DNA of 64,000 nucleotides from Chloroflexota bacterium (GCA_902810755.1 CADDYT010000007.1:30523-94522); one strand, 5' to 3'; shown: positions 36,196 through 45,846, numbered from the stretch's first letter. The notes: generated from the sequence alone by a model not told the origin. A program made the numbers and translations.

Positions 36196-37526
36196 CAGGG
36201 CTTCGCAAAAGTCAGAGCAACCAAGCAAGGGCCTCATCAGGATGAGAGGCAAAGCGCCGGAGTTGGCGAGCGACATTGGGAACTTGGTGAAGATCCATCA
36301 AGGCCAAGATAAGAGAGTTGAGCACGGCAAGCATCTGAGCGACAGCAGGCACCCGTACGCCACAATCGTCTTCTCCCAACGTAGCGTCACGCCTCCAATG
36401 AAGACGATTTTCCACGGCCCAATGGTCACGAATCAACTGCAAGAGCCGCTGGGGCGAACAGTGCTCGCAACTCAAGGTGGTCAAGCCGTAGACCACCTCC
36501 ACGCTGCTTTTCTCGGCGGTCTTGCGCTCACGCTGGAGCCGAAACACTTGCCCGATGTCACCCCAGGTATGGTAGAAATAGTCATTGAGATCCGTCGTGG
36601 TCAGGATCTGGCGCCGTTCTCTGCGCCCATGTCCTTTCTCTACCTGCTCATAGGACTGCCATGTCCTCCGATCCGCCTGCGGATCCTCAAAAAAGAGTTC
36701 CAAGTCTGAGCGCGTCTGCGGCGTATTGTCTTTGATGATCAGGATGACATCACCACCCGCTCGCTTGACCAATCTCCCAAACTCATGATAGCTTTGGGCC
36801 GCATCGGCGGTCAGAATGCGCCCTTGACACAGCACCTCGGACAGCATGGGTTTGAGCATACTCACCTCATTGTGCTTCTCTGTGATGGGGCATTGCTGCA
36901 AAACAATGCCCGTTTGCACTTCATACACATGCAACACCTGCTTTTGCAGTTTCTCGCCCTCGCCACCATAGACCTGCTTGCCTGTCCCCCTGAGAACTTT
37001 GCCATCAATGGCCAAATGCGCCGTCTGCTGTGCGGACTGGGCGTCCAATCGGCCTGGCTCACCTCCGCAGCGTCGTTCTGCTGCTTGGCGCACCAGCCAG
37101 TCCCGAAACTGTTCGTTGATCTGCTGACTCTCCAGGCGCACGAGAGCATACTTATAGGTGTTGGGGCAGGGCATGCGCTTCCAGGTGAGCGACAACTGCT
37201 CACGGAGCCAGTTCGCTTGATCTCGTCCCCAATCGCTGGCAGCTAACAAGCTGTTCATGCCTGCCAACTTTGCCAAGATCAGGACCATAATCAATCCCGC
37301 CAGATCATACTGCCTCCCTCTTGCTGCCCGTTTATCCTCAATCTGCTGGTAAATCGCGTATAAGGACTGACTTTGGGATTGGTTCAGTGAAGGGACTCCA
37401 TTTCCCTCCACCGTCAGTGTGTTATATTCCATGTGAGTCTCTCCTTCGAATGAACTGATTTCGTTTCGTCCATTCTACTGGATTGACTCTTCTTTTTCAC
37501 CTCCCCCTGACTTTTGCGAAGCCCTG
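36196..37526. mobile_element. Complete ISAs1-family insertion sequence with 10-bp target duplication
   Basis: The element is 1331 bp. Its ends are perfect 20-bp inverted repeats, CAGGGCTTCGCAAAAGTCAG at 36196-36215 and the complement at 37507-37526. The target CGATTGGAGA is duplicated at 36186-36195 and 37527-37536. Both ends and the duplication are intact, so insertion is recent. Confidence 0.95.
36212..37432 (-). CDS. ISAs1-family transposase
   Basis: The 406-residue transposase spans nearly the whole element. It shows the N-terminal DDE_Tnp_1-associated region (DLAGLIMVLILAKLAGMNSL), the catalytic block HLAIDGKVLRGT, the second acidic block GRILTADAAQSYH and the YREK-like C-terminal part HWAVENRLHWRRDATLGED. 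Length and motifs are full, so it is likely active. The ATG at 37432 lies about 75 bases inside the right end. Confidence 0.9.
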   Translation of the reverse strand: MEYNTLTVEGNGVPSLNQSQSQSLYAIYQQIEDKRAARGRQYDLAGLIMVLILAKLAGMNSLLAASDWGRDQANWLREQLSLTWKRMPCPNTYKYALVRLESQQINEQFRDWLVRQAAERRCGGEPGRLDAQSAQQTAHLAIDGKVLRGTGKQVYGGEGEKLQKQVLHVYEVQTGIVLQQCPITEKHNEVSMLKPMLSEVLCQGRILTADAAQSYHEFGRLVKRAGGDVILIIKDNTPQTRSDLELFFEDPQADRRTWQSYEQVEKGHGRRERRQILTTTDLNDYFYHTWGDIGQVFRLQRERKTAEKSSVEVVYGLTTLSCEHCSPQRLLQLIRDHWAVENRLHWRRDATLGEDDCGVRVPAVAQMLAVLNSLILALMDLHQVPNVARQLRRFASHPDEALAWLL

Positions 37527-37678
37527 CGATTGGAGACACAGGGGCTTGACTTTTCTGTCGCGCCAGTCCTCGTTGGAAGGTCATGGTCATAATGCACACT
37601 GGTTCGACCTCTGCCTGTAACTCCACCATCTGTTCACTTCTGCGGGCCGGAGCCAGCCGTGTGACGACAGCGGTGGGA

Positions 37679-38290
37679 TCACGGTTGCCTGGCTCGCGCG
37701 ACCGTGCTGCTTTCTTCCCCCTTGCCTGCTTGATGCACGACGTATTTATAAAACGTCGCGCGGCTCTTAAAGCCAGTGAGGGCCATTATCTCGGCGATGG
37801 TGTTCTCGCGGGCGGCGTAGAGGTGTCTGGCCCGCTCCAGCTGGCCGGGGCGCAACGTCTCGATAGCGGGCCGTCTGCCTCCTCTTCTGCCTCTGGCGCG
37901 GGCGGCTTCCAGTCCGGCCTGGGTGCGCTCGCTGATGATATCACGCTCGAACTCGGCCAGGGCGGCAATCACATGGAACATCAGTCGTCCCGTTGGCGTG
38001 GTCGTGTCGATGTTCTCTTTGAGACTGCGCAGCTCCACACCACGAGCGCCGAGCATATTCACCGTCTCGATCAGTTCTTTCAGGCTCCGCCCAAGTCGAT
38101 CCAGTCGCCACACGACAAGAATATCCCCCGGACGCAACATGTCGAGCATTTTGAGAAACTCCGGGCGGTCGAAGCGCTTGCCGGTCATTTTATCGGTAAA
38201 GGTGCGCTCGCAGTTGGCAGACTTCATGGCATCGACCTGGAGCGCGGTTAATTGCTTGTTCTTGGAAACGCGAATATAGCCGATAATCAT
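37679..38290 (-). CDS. tnpR: Serine resolvase (TnpR-like) of the Tn3-family transposon
   Basis: The 203-residue protein has the resolvase N-terminal domain with catalytic Ser9 in GYIRVSKNKQ, the DxxTGKRFDRPEF block, DRLGRSLKEL and FERDIISERTQAGLEAAR. A C-terminal HTH (IAEIMALTGFKSRATFYKYV) follows. It resolves cointegrates at a res site, probably in the 313-base gap to tnpA. AAGGAGCC precedes the ATG. It is transcribed away from tnpA. Confidence 0.9.
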   Translation of the reverse strand: MIIGYIRVSKNKQLTALQVDAMKSANCERTFTDKMTGKRFDRPEFLKMLDMLRPGDILVVWRLDRLGRSLKELIETVNMLGARGVELRSLKENIDTTTPTGRLMFHVIAALAEFERDIISERTQAGLEAARARGRRGGRRPAIETLRPGQLERARHLYAARENTIAEIMALTGFKSRATFYKYVVHQAGKGEESSTVARARQP

Positions 38291-38603
38291 GGCTGCGGCT
38301 CCTTCCTTGATTTGAAATGCTTGCGTTTATTGTATCATAACTCATCTGAGTGAAGAGATTTTTAGACGTTGATTCGAGGATGGCAAAAAGGACAACAAAA
38401 GCAGAGGTGGCGGATGGCTGTGGGCCTTGTATGCTAGAGTATAAAAAACGTTCGTTTTCTGGACAGTTCCGCGCCTCTCCTGATGGTCCTAGAGCAGCGT
38501 GCCTGACGTTCCTGGTGAAGCAGCTTCTCCGTTAGGAGAGGCATATTCGCCCGCCTCTATGGATGAGCCTCATAGAAATCTGTGGTGGGCAGGAGATGTA
38601 CTG
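38291..38603. other. Divergent tnpR-tnpA intergenic region, probable res site
   Basis: No gene is supported. The part next to tnpR is AT-rich (GCGTTTATTGTATCATAAC), as expected for promoters and the crossover subsite of a resolution site. The subsites could not be delimited by eye. Confidence 0.4.
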
Positions 38604-41600
38604 ATGACGGACATTTCACGAACCGCCTATCCTCGCTTTACTCGCGCACCCTCCGTCAAAGAGCTACGCGAGATCTACACGCCAACGCCTGGCGATATCG
38701 CCTTTGTCGCCACACGCGCACGCGGCCCCTCTCAAAAGTTTGCGCTGATGATTTTGCTCAAAGTCTATCAACGCCTGCATTACTTTCCTGATCCACAGAC
38801 CATTCCAGGGGCCGTGATCAGCCATATCCGCGCCGTGATGAAGCTCCCCGCCGACCTGGTGCCTGATATCGCTCCGGCGACGCTCTACCGCTATTACATG
38901 GCTTTGCGAGAGTATCTGGAAATCACGACCTACCAGGGCAAACAGGTGCGGCATGTCGCGGCACGTGCGATGCACCAGGCCGCGCAGGTCATGAACAATC
39001 CGGCAGACATCATCAATGCAGCTATCGAAACCCTCTTGAATGAGCATTGTGAACTGCCCGCGTTTAGCACATTGGATCGCATGGCCCGACGCATTCGCAC
39101 CCTGGTCAATGGAGGCATCTATCAACGCATCCTGGCACGCCTGTCTGAGAGTGAGCGTGCCGCTCTCTCAGCCCTCTTGCAGACGAGCGCCGAAGCTGCA
39201 TACACCCCCTTCACCCGGATCAAGGAACCCCCCAAGAGCGCAACGCTGACGCACCTGGACGAGTGGCTCTCCCGCTTGACGTGGCTGCAATCATTGGGAA
39301 ACACCCACACGTGGCTTGAAGGCATACGCTCAAATAAAATCATCCATTTAGCTGAGGAAGCGCAATCTTTACCGGCAACCGATGTGGCGGACTCCCTACC
39401 CCCGAAGCGCTTTGCTCTGCTGGTCTGTCTCATTCACCAGGCGCAGATCTCGACTCGCGACCAGATCATTGAGATGTTCATCAAACGCATGAGTAAATTC
39501 ACGACCAAAGCGAAAGAGGAGCTAGAACGCTTGCGGGAGGAAGACCGCACCACCACCGAGCGCCTGATTGAAGTCTTCACTGAGGTTCTTCAGTCCAATT
39601 CGGAGGCCGAGTCTGCCGAGACCGCAGGTACGTCCATTCGCAAAGTCCTCGACGATGCAGGTGGAACCGCACGCCTGTTAGAGCAGTGCGAGCAGGTCAG
39701 CGCCCATCATGGAGACCGCTATCAACGGCTCGTCTGGCGGTTTTACTCTAGCCATCGCAAAGCGCTCTTCCGGGTCATTAAAACGCTTGATCTCTCCTCA
39801 ACGACCTCGGACCAGAGCTTGATCGAAGCGATGAACTTCATCATTGCTCATGAGCATGACCCCAAAAAGTATTTGGAAGCGACCCTGGATCTCTCCTTTG
39901 CCAGTGCCAAGTGGCAACGTACCGTCATGGTCCGGCGCAAACGCAAGAGCTGGTACATCCGCCAACACCTGGAAACATGCGTCTTTTCCTACATCGCTGA
40001 AGAACTTAAAACGGGTGATCTCTGCGTGGCAGGTTCCGAGCAGTATGCCGATTATCGGCACCAACTCCTCTCCTGGGAGGAATGCGAGCCGAAAGTCGCC
40101 GAATATTGCCAGCGTCTCAACTTTCCTCTGACGGCGGAGGGCTTCGTCGAGCATCTGCACACCTGGCTCACCGAGGTCGCAGCAGAAGTAGATCGCACTC
40201 GGCCACAAAACCATGAACTGATCATCAACGAGAAAGGGGAGCCTGCACTCAAGCGGCTCCGGGCCAAAGCAACCCCAGTGGGACTGTTGCAGTTGGAAGA
40301 GGCCCTCTCGGAACGCATTCCTGAGCGACATCTGCTCGACGTGCTGGCGCGGATCGATCACATCACCAACTTCACCCGGCATTTCGGCCCGCTCTCCGGC
40401 AGCGAACCGAAAACGCCTGATGCCAGAGCGCGGCACCTGCTGACGATTTTTACCTATGGCAGCCATTTTGGCCCGCATCAGATGGCCCGTCACCTCAAAG
40501 GGATACTCACGGCTGATCAGATTATCCATCTCAATCATCGCCACTTTACCGTGACGAACCTGGACGCCGCCCAGCGCGATGTGATTAATCGGTTTCACCG
40601 CTTTACCCTGCCGCGCTATTGGGGTGACGAGAAGCGGGCTGCCGCTGATGGCACGCAATACGAACTGGCCGAAGAAAATCTATTGGCTGAGAAACACATC
40701 AGGTATGGCGGATTTGGAGGCATCGCCTATCATCATGTGAGCGATTTGTATATTTTGCTGTTCAGTCACTTTGTCGCGTGTGGAACGTGGGAAGCCATCT
40801 ACATCCTGGATATCTTGATGAAAAACCAATCCACCATTCAGCCGACCAAGCTACACGCTGATACACAGGGACAGAACCTCCCCGTCTTTGGACTGGCCTA
40901 CTTGCTCGGCATTGAACTGATGCCGCGCATCCGCAACTGGAAGGATCTGAGGTTCTATCGCCCAGACAAAGACACCCACTACGAGCATATCGACTCGCTC
41001 TTTGGGGACAACGTGGTCGATTGGGATCTCATCGCCACCCACTGGCAGGACCTCTTGCGAGTGGTCATTTCGATCCAGGAAGGCAAAGTGCTGCCCTCCA
41101 TGCTCCTGCGCAAGCTGACCACCTACAGCCGCAAAAATCGGCTCTACCAGGCATTTCATGCGCTGGGAACCGTCGTGCGGACCTGCTTTCTGCTCACCTT
41201 CATTTCCGATGAGAAATTGCGTGAGGTGATTCATCGCAGCACCAATAAAGTGGAGCAGTACAATGCCTTCGAGGACTGGATTACCTTTGCCGGTGCAGCC
41301 GGGACGATTTATGAGCGAGCGTATATCGAAGCCGAGAAACGCGTCAAATATACTGGTCTGATCGCCAATTGTGTGATGCTCGATAATACCCTTGAAATCA
41401 GCAACGCGCTCAACGCCCTGGCAAGGGAAGGATTGATCCCAACTATTGATGAATTAGCCGCACTCTCGCCCTATCAAACCAAGCATATTAAGCGCTTTGG
41501 CAATTACGAACTGGACCTCGCTACGGTGCCAGCCCCCATTGCCGATGATCTGACATTTGCCATCGAACCGCCAGAGGAGCCGGGCGTGGTGGAAGCGGAT

Positions 41601-41618
41601 CAGGAAGCGCTTTCGTAA
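38604..41618 (+). CDS. tnpA: Tn3-family transposase
   Basis: The start is placed at ATG 38604 (MTDISRTAYPRFTRAPSVKE) because AGGAG lies eight bases upstream and 1004 residues is the usual TnpA size; the open frame extends 35 codons further up. The N-terminal DUF4158 domain includes LREIYTPTPGDIAFVATRAR. The C-terminal DDE domain includes ADGTQYELAEENLLAEKHIR, GGIAYHHVSDLYILLFSHFV, DTQGQNLPVFGLAYLLG and CVMLDNTLEISNALNAL. No internal stop or shift is seen. It should mediate replicative transposition on the terminal repeats. Confidence 0.9.
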   Translation: MTDISRTAYPRFTRAPSVKELREIYTPTPGDIAFVATRARGPSQKFALMILLKVYQRLHYFPDPQTIPGAVISHIRAVMKLPADLVPDIAPATLYRYYMALREYLEITTYQGKQVRHVAARAMHQAAQVMNNPADIINAAIETLLNEHCELPAFSTLDRMARRIRTLVNGGIYQRILARLSESERAALSALLQTSAEAAYTPFTRIKEPPKSATLTHLDEWLSRLTWLQSLGNTHTWLEGIRSNKIIHLAEEAQSLPATDVADSLPPKRFALLVCLIHQAQISTRDQIIEMFIKRMSKFTTKAKEELERLREEDRTTTERLIEVFTEVLQSNSEAESAETAGTSIRKVLDDAGGTARLLEQCEQVSAHHGDRYQRLVWRFYSSHRKALFRVIKTLDLSSTTSDQSLIEAMNFIIAHEHDPKKYLEATLDLSFASAKWQRTVMVRRKRKSWYIRQHLETCVFSYIAEELKTGDLCVAGSEQYADYRHQLLSWEECEPKVAEYCQRLNFPLTAEGFVEHLHTWLTEVAAEVDRTRPQNHELIINEKGEPALKRLRAKATPVGLLQLEEALSERIPERHLLDVLARIDHITNFTRHFGPLSGSEPKTPDARARHLLTIFTYGSHFGPHQMARHLKGILTADQIIHLNHRHFTVTNLDAAQRDVINRFHRFTLPRYWGDEKRAAADGTQYELAEENLLAEKHIRYGGFGGIAYHHVSDLYILLFSHFVACGTWEAIYILDILMKNQSTIQPTKLHADTQGQNLPVFGLAYLLGIELMPRIRNWKDLRFYRPDKDTHYEHIDSLFGDNVVDWDLIATHWQDLLRVVISIQEGKVLPSMLLRKLTTYSRKNRLYQAFHALGTVVRTCFLLTFISDEKLREVIHRSTNKVEQYNAFEDWITFAGAAGTIYERAYIEAEKRVKYTGLIANCVMLDNTLEISNALNALAREGLIPTIDELAALSPYQTKHIKRFGNYELDLATVPAPIADDLTFAIEPPEEPGVVEADQEALS

Positions 41619-41638
41619 GCTGCCCATCTTTGTCCTTC

Positions 41639-41662
41639 GCCCATCAAGTCTGCTTGATGGGC
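41639..41662 (+). terminator. Hairpin after tnpA
   Basis: GCCCATCAAG and CTTGATGGGC form a perfect 10-bp stem around TCTG, 21 bases after the tnpA stop. There is no strong T-run, so its role as a terminator is only likely. Confidence 0.5.
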
Positions 41663-41682
41663 ATCTCCCCTCTCGGCAATAT

Positions 41683-41730
41683 AACAAATTGCTTTATGAT
41701 AGGATTTTACACGTATCCTCAGCTTACCTC
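41683..41730 (-). repeat. Right terminal inverted repeat of the Tn3-family transposon (copy D)
   Basis: Read inward it begins GAGGTAAGCTGAGGATACG then TGTAAAATCCTATCA. It shares GGTAAGCT(C/G)AGGATACG with isolated copy A. An IS630 fragment begins directly outside it. Confidence 0.75.
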
Positions 41731-41735
41731 ATCCC

Positions 41736-42200
41736 GACCCGAAAGCCCTGGCCTGTTATGGCGTCCTGTGGCAAGAGGGGCAGCCAGACGATCCCAGACG
41801 CGACCAGATGTGGTTGCGCTTTGTCACCGGGCGTCCCGTGAGCGATATCACCACCCAATTTCTCGACTGGTGCTGCCAGAAGCTGGCGGCGCAAGGCAAG
41901 CGCTCCTGGTTGCTGATCTGGGACAACGCGTCCTGGCATATCAGTCAGATCGTGCGAACCTGGATCAGAGACCACAATCGGCAGGTCAAACAGACGGGCA
42001 CTGGCGTGCGTATCTTGCCCTTTCGGCTCCCCACGAAAAGCCCCTGGCTCAATCCCATCGAACCCAAGTGGGTGCATGGCAAGCGTGCTATTGTGGAAAC
42101 CAACGGTCTGCTTTCGGCAAAGCAGTTGGCTGAGCGGGTCTGTTCTCATTTTGGCTGTTCTTATGAACCACATCTTTCTCTTCCCGATAAGGTTGCGTGA
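41736..42200 (+). pseudogene. IS630-family transposase, C-terminal fragment
   Basis: About 154 codons remain, in one frame from the Tn3 end. The first visible block is DPKALACYGVLW, then WLLIWDNASWH with the second catalytic Asp, and LPTKSPWLNPIEPKWVHGKR with the catalytic Glu. The N-terminal HTH and first Asp are gone, cut off by the Tn3 transposon end. A GTATGAATG/CATTCATAC hairpin (42214-42242) follows the stop and may be near the old IS end. Confidence 0.75.
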
Positions 42201-42360
42201 CTATGCACTAAGAGTATGAATGATGCTGGAGAGCATTCATACCAATCTGCGTCCTGACGTACAAGGAAGCCTCAGTTTCTGTAGTCCTCTCGCCTGCGAG
42301 AAGGGTTGGACATCTGAACGCAGAATGGTATCACTCAGCAAGTATCCATCGTATGGTATA

Positions 42361-43110
42361 TTAGGAACCGAAGCGCCATCCCCCATTGACATTGAGCACT
42401 TCACCAGTAACAAAGGATGCATCCGGAGATGCTAAATACTGAATTGCGAAAGCAATATCCTTTGCTATTCCCGCTCGGTTAACAGGTGTTTCTGAGACAA
42501 CCCCTTGTATACGTGCTTCCGGCCAGGCACCTGTGAATTCAGTATTGGCAATGAAACCGGGTGCAATAGCATTCACCGTGATTCCCTGAGGACTTAATTC
42601 ACGTGCAAAACCGTGAGTCAGACCAAGCACTCCTGCTTTTGCAGCGGCATAGGCTGTTGATCCAGCTCGACTCCCCCCGGTGTATGCGGCGATAGAACTC
42701 ACATAAATGATCCGTCCACCTGGGCGAGGCATATGCGGGGCTGCTGCTACTGTCATTAAAAAACTCCCTTTCAGATTTGTATCGAGAACGGCATCCCAGG
42801 CGCGTTCGGCTTCAATGAGCGGCATATCAGTTGTTGTTCCGATAACAAACCCTGCATTATTGATAAGTACATCAATTTTGCCGAATTGTTCAACGATGCT
42901 TGCTACTGCTTCGGTTACTTGCTCCCTAATACTCACATCCACTTGCCGCCACGTGACATTCTCACCCAATTCTTGGGCAGCCTTCTGTAGCTTGGCTTCG
43001 GTGCGTCCGAAAATAACCACCTGATCGCCAGCCTGCGCAAAAGCAGCTGCAGTGGCTTTTCCAATGCCGGATCCCCCACCTGTAATAACGATTAAACGAC
43101 ATTTGTTCAT
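42361..43110 (-). CDS. SDR-family NAD(P)-dependent oxidoreductase, last gene of the biosynthetic operon
   Basis: The 249-residue protein has the classical SDR set: TGGGSGIG at 10-17, NNAG at 84-87, Asn112, Ser139, Tyr154 and Lys158, and the PGF loop after the sixth strand. Arg36 after the second strand suggests NADP preference. It resembles 3-oxoacyl-ACP reductase-like enzymes, so it could reduce a keto group on an ACP- or CoA-bound intermediate or on the free product. AAGGAG lies just before the ATG, and the stop of the MFS gene is two bases upstream. No terminator was obvious after it. Confidence 0.9.
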   Translation of the reverse strand: MNKCRLIVITGGGSGIGKATAAAFAQAGDQVVIFGRTEAKLQKAAQELGENVTWRQVDVSIREQVTEAVASIVEQFGKIDVLINNAGFVIGTTTDMPLIEAERAWDAVLDTNLKGSFLMTVAAAPHMPRPGGRIIYVSSIAAYTGGSRAGSTAYAAAKAGVLGLTHGFARELSPQGITVNAIAPGFIANTEFTGAWPEARIQGVVSETPVNRAGIAKDIAFAIQYLASPDASFVTGEVLNVNGGWRFGS

Positions 43111-43112
43111 GT

Positions 43113-44438
43113 TTAACTCCTTTTTTCCTGTTGGGCATGCTTCATACGCTGTTTTTGTATAGAGAGTATCCCCAACGTTAACGCGACGAGCACTAAGACG
43201 ATGCTTAGCAGAATACGTAAGATCAGGACAAAGCCTATGGTTGCCCCGGCGATGCCCATCAAACTCGCTCCTAAAGGAAGACTTGTATATCCTACTAATC
43301 GGCGCAAGCTAAAGACTCTTACACGCACTTCTGCTGGCGTTTGATCTAGCCAGATGCCCCCTACCACAACGATTACGATCATAAACAAGCACCCTAACAC
43401 TCCCATAGCCCCGATCAAAATAAGTGGGGTGGGAAAGAAAGTAATGAAACCTAGATCGAGGACAATACAGCATACAAGGATTGTAATAAAACTAATCGGC
43501 TTCTTCGGGTGATAAGGAAAAAACATAAAAATCACAGTAACAAGTAATAAGCCTCCGCCGTAGATTGCAGAACCATACCCATAAATAATCACTGCATTTA
43601 ATACGTGAAGTTCTTGTAGAAAAGCTGGAAATAGCGTGTAAAATGGAAATACGATAAGATTGAGCAACACAGAAATGATAAGCATAAAGATCAGCGTTGG
43701 CTGATTTTTTATCCATTGGATTGCTGACAGACTATCCGAGAAAAGCCTTTGTAACCATTGCTCAGGTACTTTCTCATTGTTTGAGATCTTTGCAACCTGC
43801 TGCGCGCGAATAACCTTCCTCCAGAGGAAGAGCAAGCCCAAGGCAGTACAAATACTTACGATGCCAAGTAGCGGCAAAGACCAGAGCCAACCGATGGCGA
43901 TTAATCCTCCGCCTGCAAGAGGAGCAACTAAGCTTGCTGCTCGGCTTACTATTTGTATTAAGGCAGCAGTACGACTCGAAGGCCAACGTTTAGGAGTAAG
44001 ATCAGCAAGAATCGTTTCCATAGACGCACTATACAGCTCGGATGTACAATCCATGATAAGAAAGGAAGCTATGATAGCGATTATGAACTCTACGTTAACC
44101 GAAGATATCAAAAAAATTGGGAATAATAAAACAAGTCCCAACATCATCGCGCCTTTAATACTATTAAGAATAGTAGGCTTATCATTCCGATCGATGCTTC
44201 CTGCGAAGAGTACGACTACTACTATTGCTACAATATCTGCGATCCCTACAGTAATACCTAAAATGCTGCTTCCTCCGGGAATAAGCGCAAACCACCATTT
44301 AATGCCAAAAAGCCCTAATGTATTCGCAAAGAAAACAAGAAAGCTTGGAAACCATATTTTGAAGAATCCAGAAACCTCCCGATGTGAATTTTGCTGCGGG
44401 GCAACCAGTGTATCAAGTGTATCTTGGACAGTTTCCAT
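43113..44438 (-). CDS. MFS transporter of the biosynthetic operon
   Basis: The 441-residue protein has about 12 hydrophobic helices. It resembles the MFS_3/enterobactin-exporter-like group: the loop between helices 2 and 3 reads LFAGSIDRNDKPTILN (the usual DRxGRR motif is altered), and a long middle loop separates two halves. It most likely exports the product of the operon or gives self-protection. It lies 25 bases after the amidase gene and two bases before the SDR gene. Confidence 0.85.
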   Translation of the reverse strand: METVQDTLDTLVAPQQNSHREVSGFFKIWFPSFLVFFANTLGLFGIKWWFALIPGGSSILGITVGIADIVAIVVVVLFAGSIDRNDKPTILNSIKGAMMLGLVLLFPIFLISSVNVEFIIAIIASFLIMDCTSELYSASMETILADLTPKRWPSSRTAALIQIVSRAASLVAPLAGGGLIAIGWLWSLPLLGIVSICTALGLLFLWRKVIRAQQVAKISNNEKVPEQWLQRLFSDSLSAIQWIKNQPTLIFMLIISVLLNLIVFPFYTLFPAFLQELHVLNAVIIYGYGSAIYGGGLLLVTVIFMFFPYHPKKPISFITILVCCIVLDLGFITFFPTPLILIGAMGVLGCLFMIVIVVVGGIWLDQTPAEVRVRVFSLRRLVGYTSLPLGASLMGIAGATIGFVLILRILLSIVLVLVALTLGILSIQKQRMKHAQQEKRS

Positions 44439-44463
44439 GAGTTTACACCTTTTCCGTGAAAAA

Positions 44464-45846
44464 CTAGAGAAGATTCACCAAATTTTCAATCAGTAACCCT
44501 GCTCGGATAAGTTTTTCCTCCTCTCTTTGCGCAGCAAACAGTTGTATGCCAATAGGCGCTCCTGATGAGGCAATCGCTATGGGTAACGTGAGTGCAGGGA
44601 TTCCGACAAAACTTGCGAGATTAGTAAATCCCAAATCAGGGGCTTGGATCTTGTCATAGCTTGGAATTGTTTGGGCGGGAGGGGGTTGTACCAAGTTTCG
44701 CGGTAGGTCAGAATCAAGAGGTAAAAGCAACACATCATATTTTCCCTCTCTTAAATCGCGAGAAGCTAGTTTTTTCGCTGTTTCTTGCAAAGATCGTAGC
44801 TCACAATAATCCGTATGCGTAATATGCTCTCCTGACATGAAAGATGCCCGCGTTCCCGCTTCATATTTTATATCCATTTTTGTGGCCAGTGCAGTATGCA
44901 CATCATAAATTTCCTTTAAAAGGAGTAACCAAGCTATCTCACGATAGTGCCACCATTCTAACTCTACTGGTTCCAGCGTCTGTCCTGCTTGCTCCAACAT
45001 ATGTTCTAATTGGGAGAAAGCCTCACTTATTTCTGGATGGCAATTTTCTTCTGCATTTCTAAAATTTTGCACCACTCCAATTTTTAAAGATGAACGAGAC
45101 AAATGCTGTTCCGAGATACTTTCTCCTAATTCATTTAATCTCTCTCGATACCAGATGTAGGAAAGGCCTGCAACAGTTCGAGTAATCAGCCCAACACTAT
45201 CCATACTAGGGCTCACAGGAAATATGCCTTCCTTGAAGGCGGGTCGGTTTGTTAAGCGTAGTGCCACCACGCCGCAGCTCCCTGCCGGGAAACGGATAGA
45301 TCCAGCCGTATCTGTACCAATTGAGAGATCACAAAAGCCAGCAGCCACTGCTACTGCTGACCCTGTGCTGGATCCGCTGGGACTGAAAGCTGGAAAGAGT
45401 GGATTGACGCAATTAAACTGATTCCCAACACCAAATTCGGTTGTTGCAACTTTCCCGGTGCATAGAAAGTTTTTTTGATGAAGCTTTTCAGCAATGTAAG
45501 CGGACTTTATAGGGTACGAACGAAATCCGCTGCTACTACCGTACTTTGTTGGAAAACCAGCTATATCAATGTTATCTTTATATGTCACTAAGAAAGGCAT
45601 AATACTATTCTTAGGTGATAAAGATACAGGGCACCAATCAACGAAGGCCTTACAGAGAGGATCGAGACGCCGAATATATTCCTCAAAACCTTTCTCCCAT
45701 TTGAGTATCCAGGTGGGGTCAGCTGCCATGTATTGATGGCGTTCAGACAGCGGCTGCCAGAAAGAAACAATTTCCGCGTCGAGACAGTGAGCAAAAGTGT
45801 TTTGCCACTTTACATGAGGCAATGCAGAAACATCATCATTTTTCAC
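44464..45846 (-). CDS. Amidase-signature family enzyme of the biosynthetic operon
   Basis: The start is GTG 45846 (product MKNDDVSALPHVKW), five bases after GGAGGTC. It overlaps the preceding gene by 11 bases; a longer frame would overlap by about 100. The 460-residue product keeps the Ser-cisSer-Lys triad: Lys90 in VTYKDNIDIAG, Ser159 in SPSGSSTGSA and Ser183 in GTDTAGSIRFPAG. The 24-residue spacing between the serines fits the family. These enzymes hydrolyse, and sometimes transfer, amides. In the operon it could release a product, trim a protecting group or form an amide from an acyl intermediate. Confidence 0.88.
   Translation of the reverse strand: MKNDDVSALPHVKWQNTFAHCLDAEIVSFWQPLSERHQYMAADPTWILKWEKGFEEYIRRLDPLCKAFVDWCPVSLSPKNSIMPFLVTYKDNIDIAGFPTKYGSSSGFRSYPIKSAYIAEKLHQKNFLCTGKVATTEFGVGNQFNCVNPLFPAFSPSGSSTGSAVAVAAGFCDLSIGTDTAGSIRFPAGSCGVVALRLTNRPAFKEGIFPVSPSMDSVGLITRTVAGLSYIWYRERLNELGESISEQHLSRSSLKIGVVQNFRNAEENCHPEISEAFSQLEHMLEQAGQTLEPVELEWWHYREIAWLLLLKEIYDVHTALATKMDIKYEAGTRASFMSGEHITHTDYCELRSLQETAKKLASRDLREGKYDVLLLPLDSDLPRNLVQPPPAQTIPSYDKIQAPDLGFTNLASFVGIPALTLPIAIASSGAPIGIQLFAAQREEEKLIRAGLLIENLVNLL

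Larger units (their letters stand above)
36124..37629 (-). pseudogene. Small passenger ORF split by ISAs1
   Basis: If the ISAs1 element and one 10-bp target copy are removed, a frame of 54 codons runs from ATG 37629 to the stop at 36124. It begins MVELQAEVEPVCIMTMTFQR and continues across the join as SPIAPGPADVEH. It follows tnpR on the same strand and may be a transposon passenger. No function is recognised, and the frame may be chance. Confidence 0.35.
35964..41730. mobile_element. Tn3-family transposon with atypical ends
   Basis: The unit carries tnpR (minus) and tnpA (plus) in divergent order. The left end at 35964 reads GAGCTAGGCTCAGGATACG and the right end, read inward from 41730, reads GAGGTAAGCTGAGGATACG. 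They match over roughly 36-40 bp, including GGATACGTGTAAAAT. Most Tn3 ends start GGGG, so these are unusual. The five bases outside the ends differ (AAATA and ATCCC), so there is no target duplication; either recombination has joined different copies or the ends are misplaced by a base. An ISAs1 element is nested between the left end and tnpR. Confidence 0.7.

Noticed and set aside
42214..42242. GTATGAATG/CATTCATAC hairpin as terminator of the biosynthetic operon
   Set aside because: It lacks a T-run on either strand and follows the IS630 fragment, so it is more likely part of that element's end.
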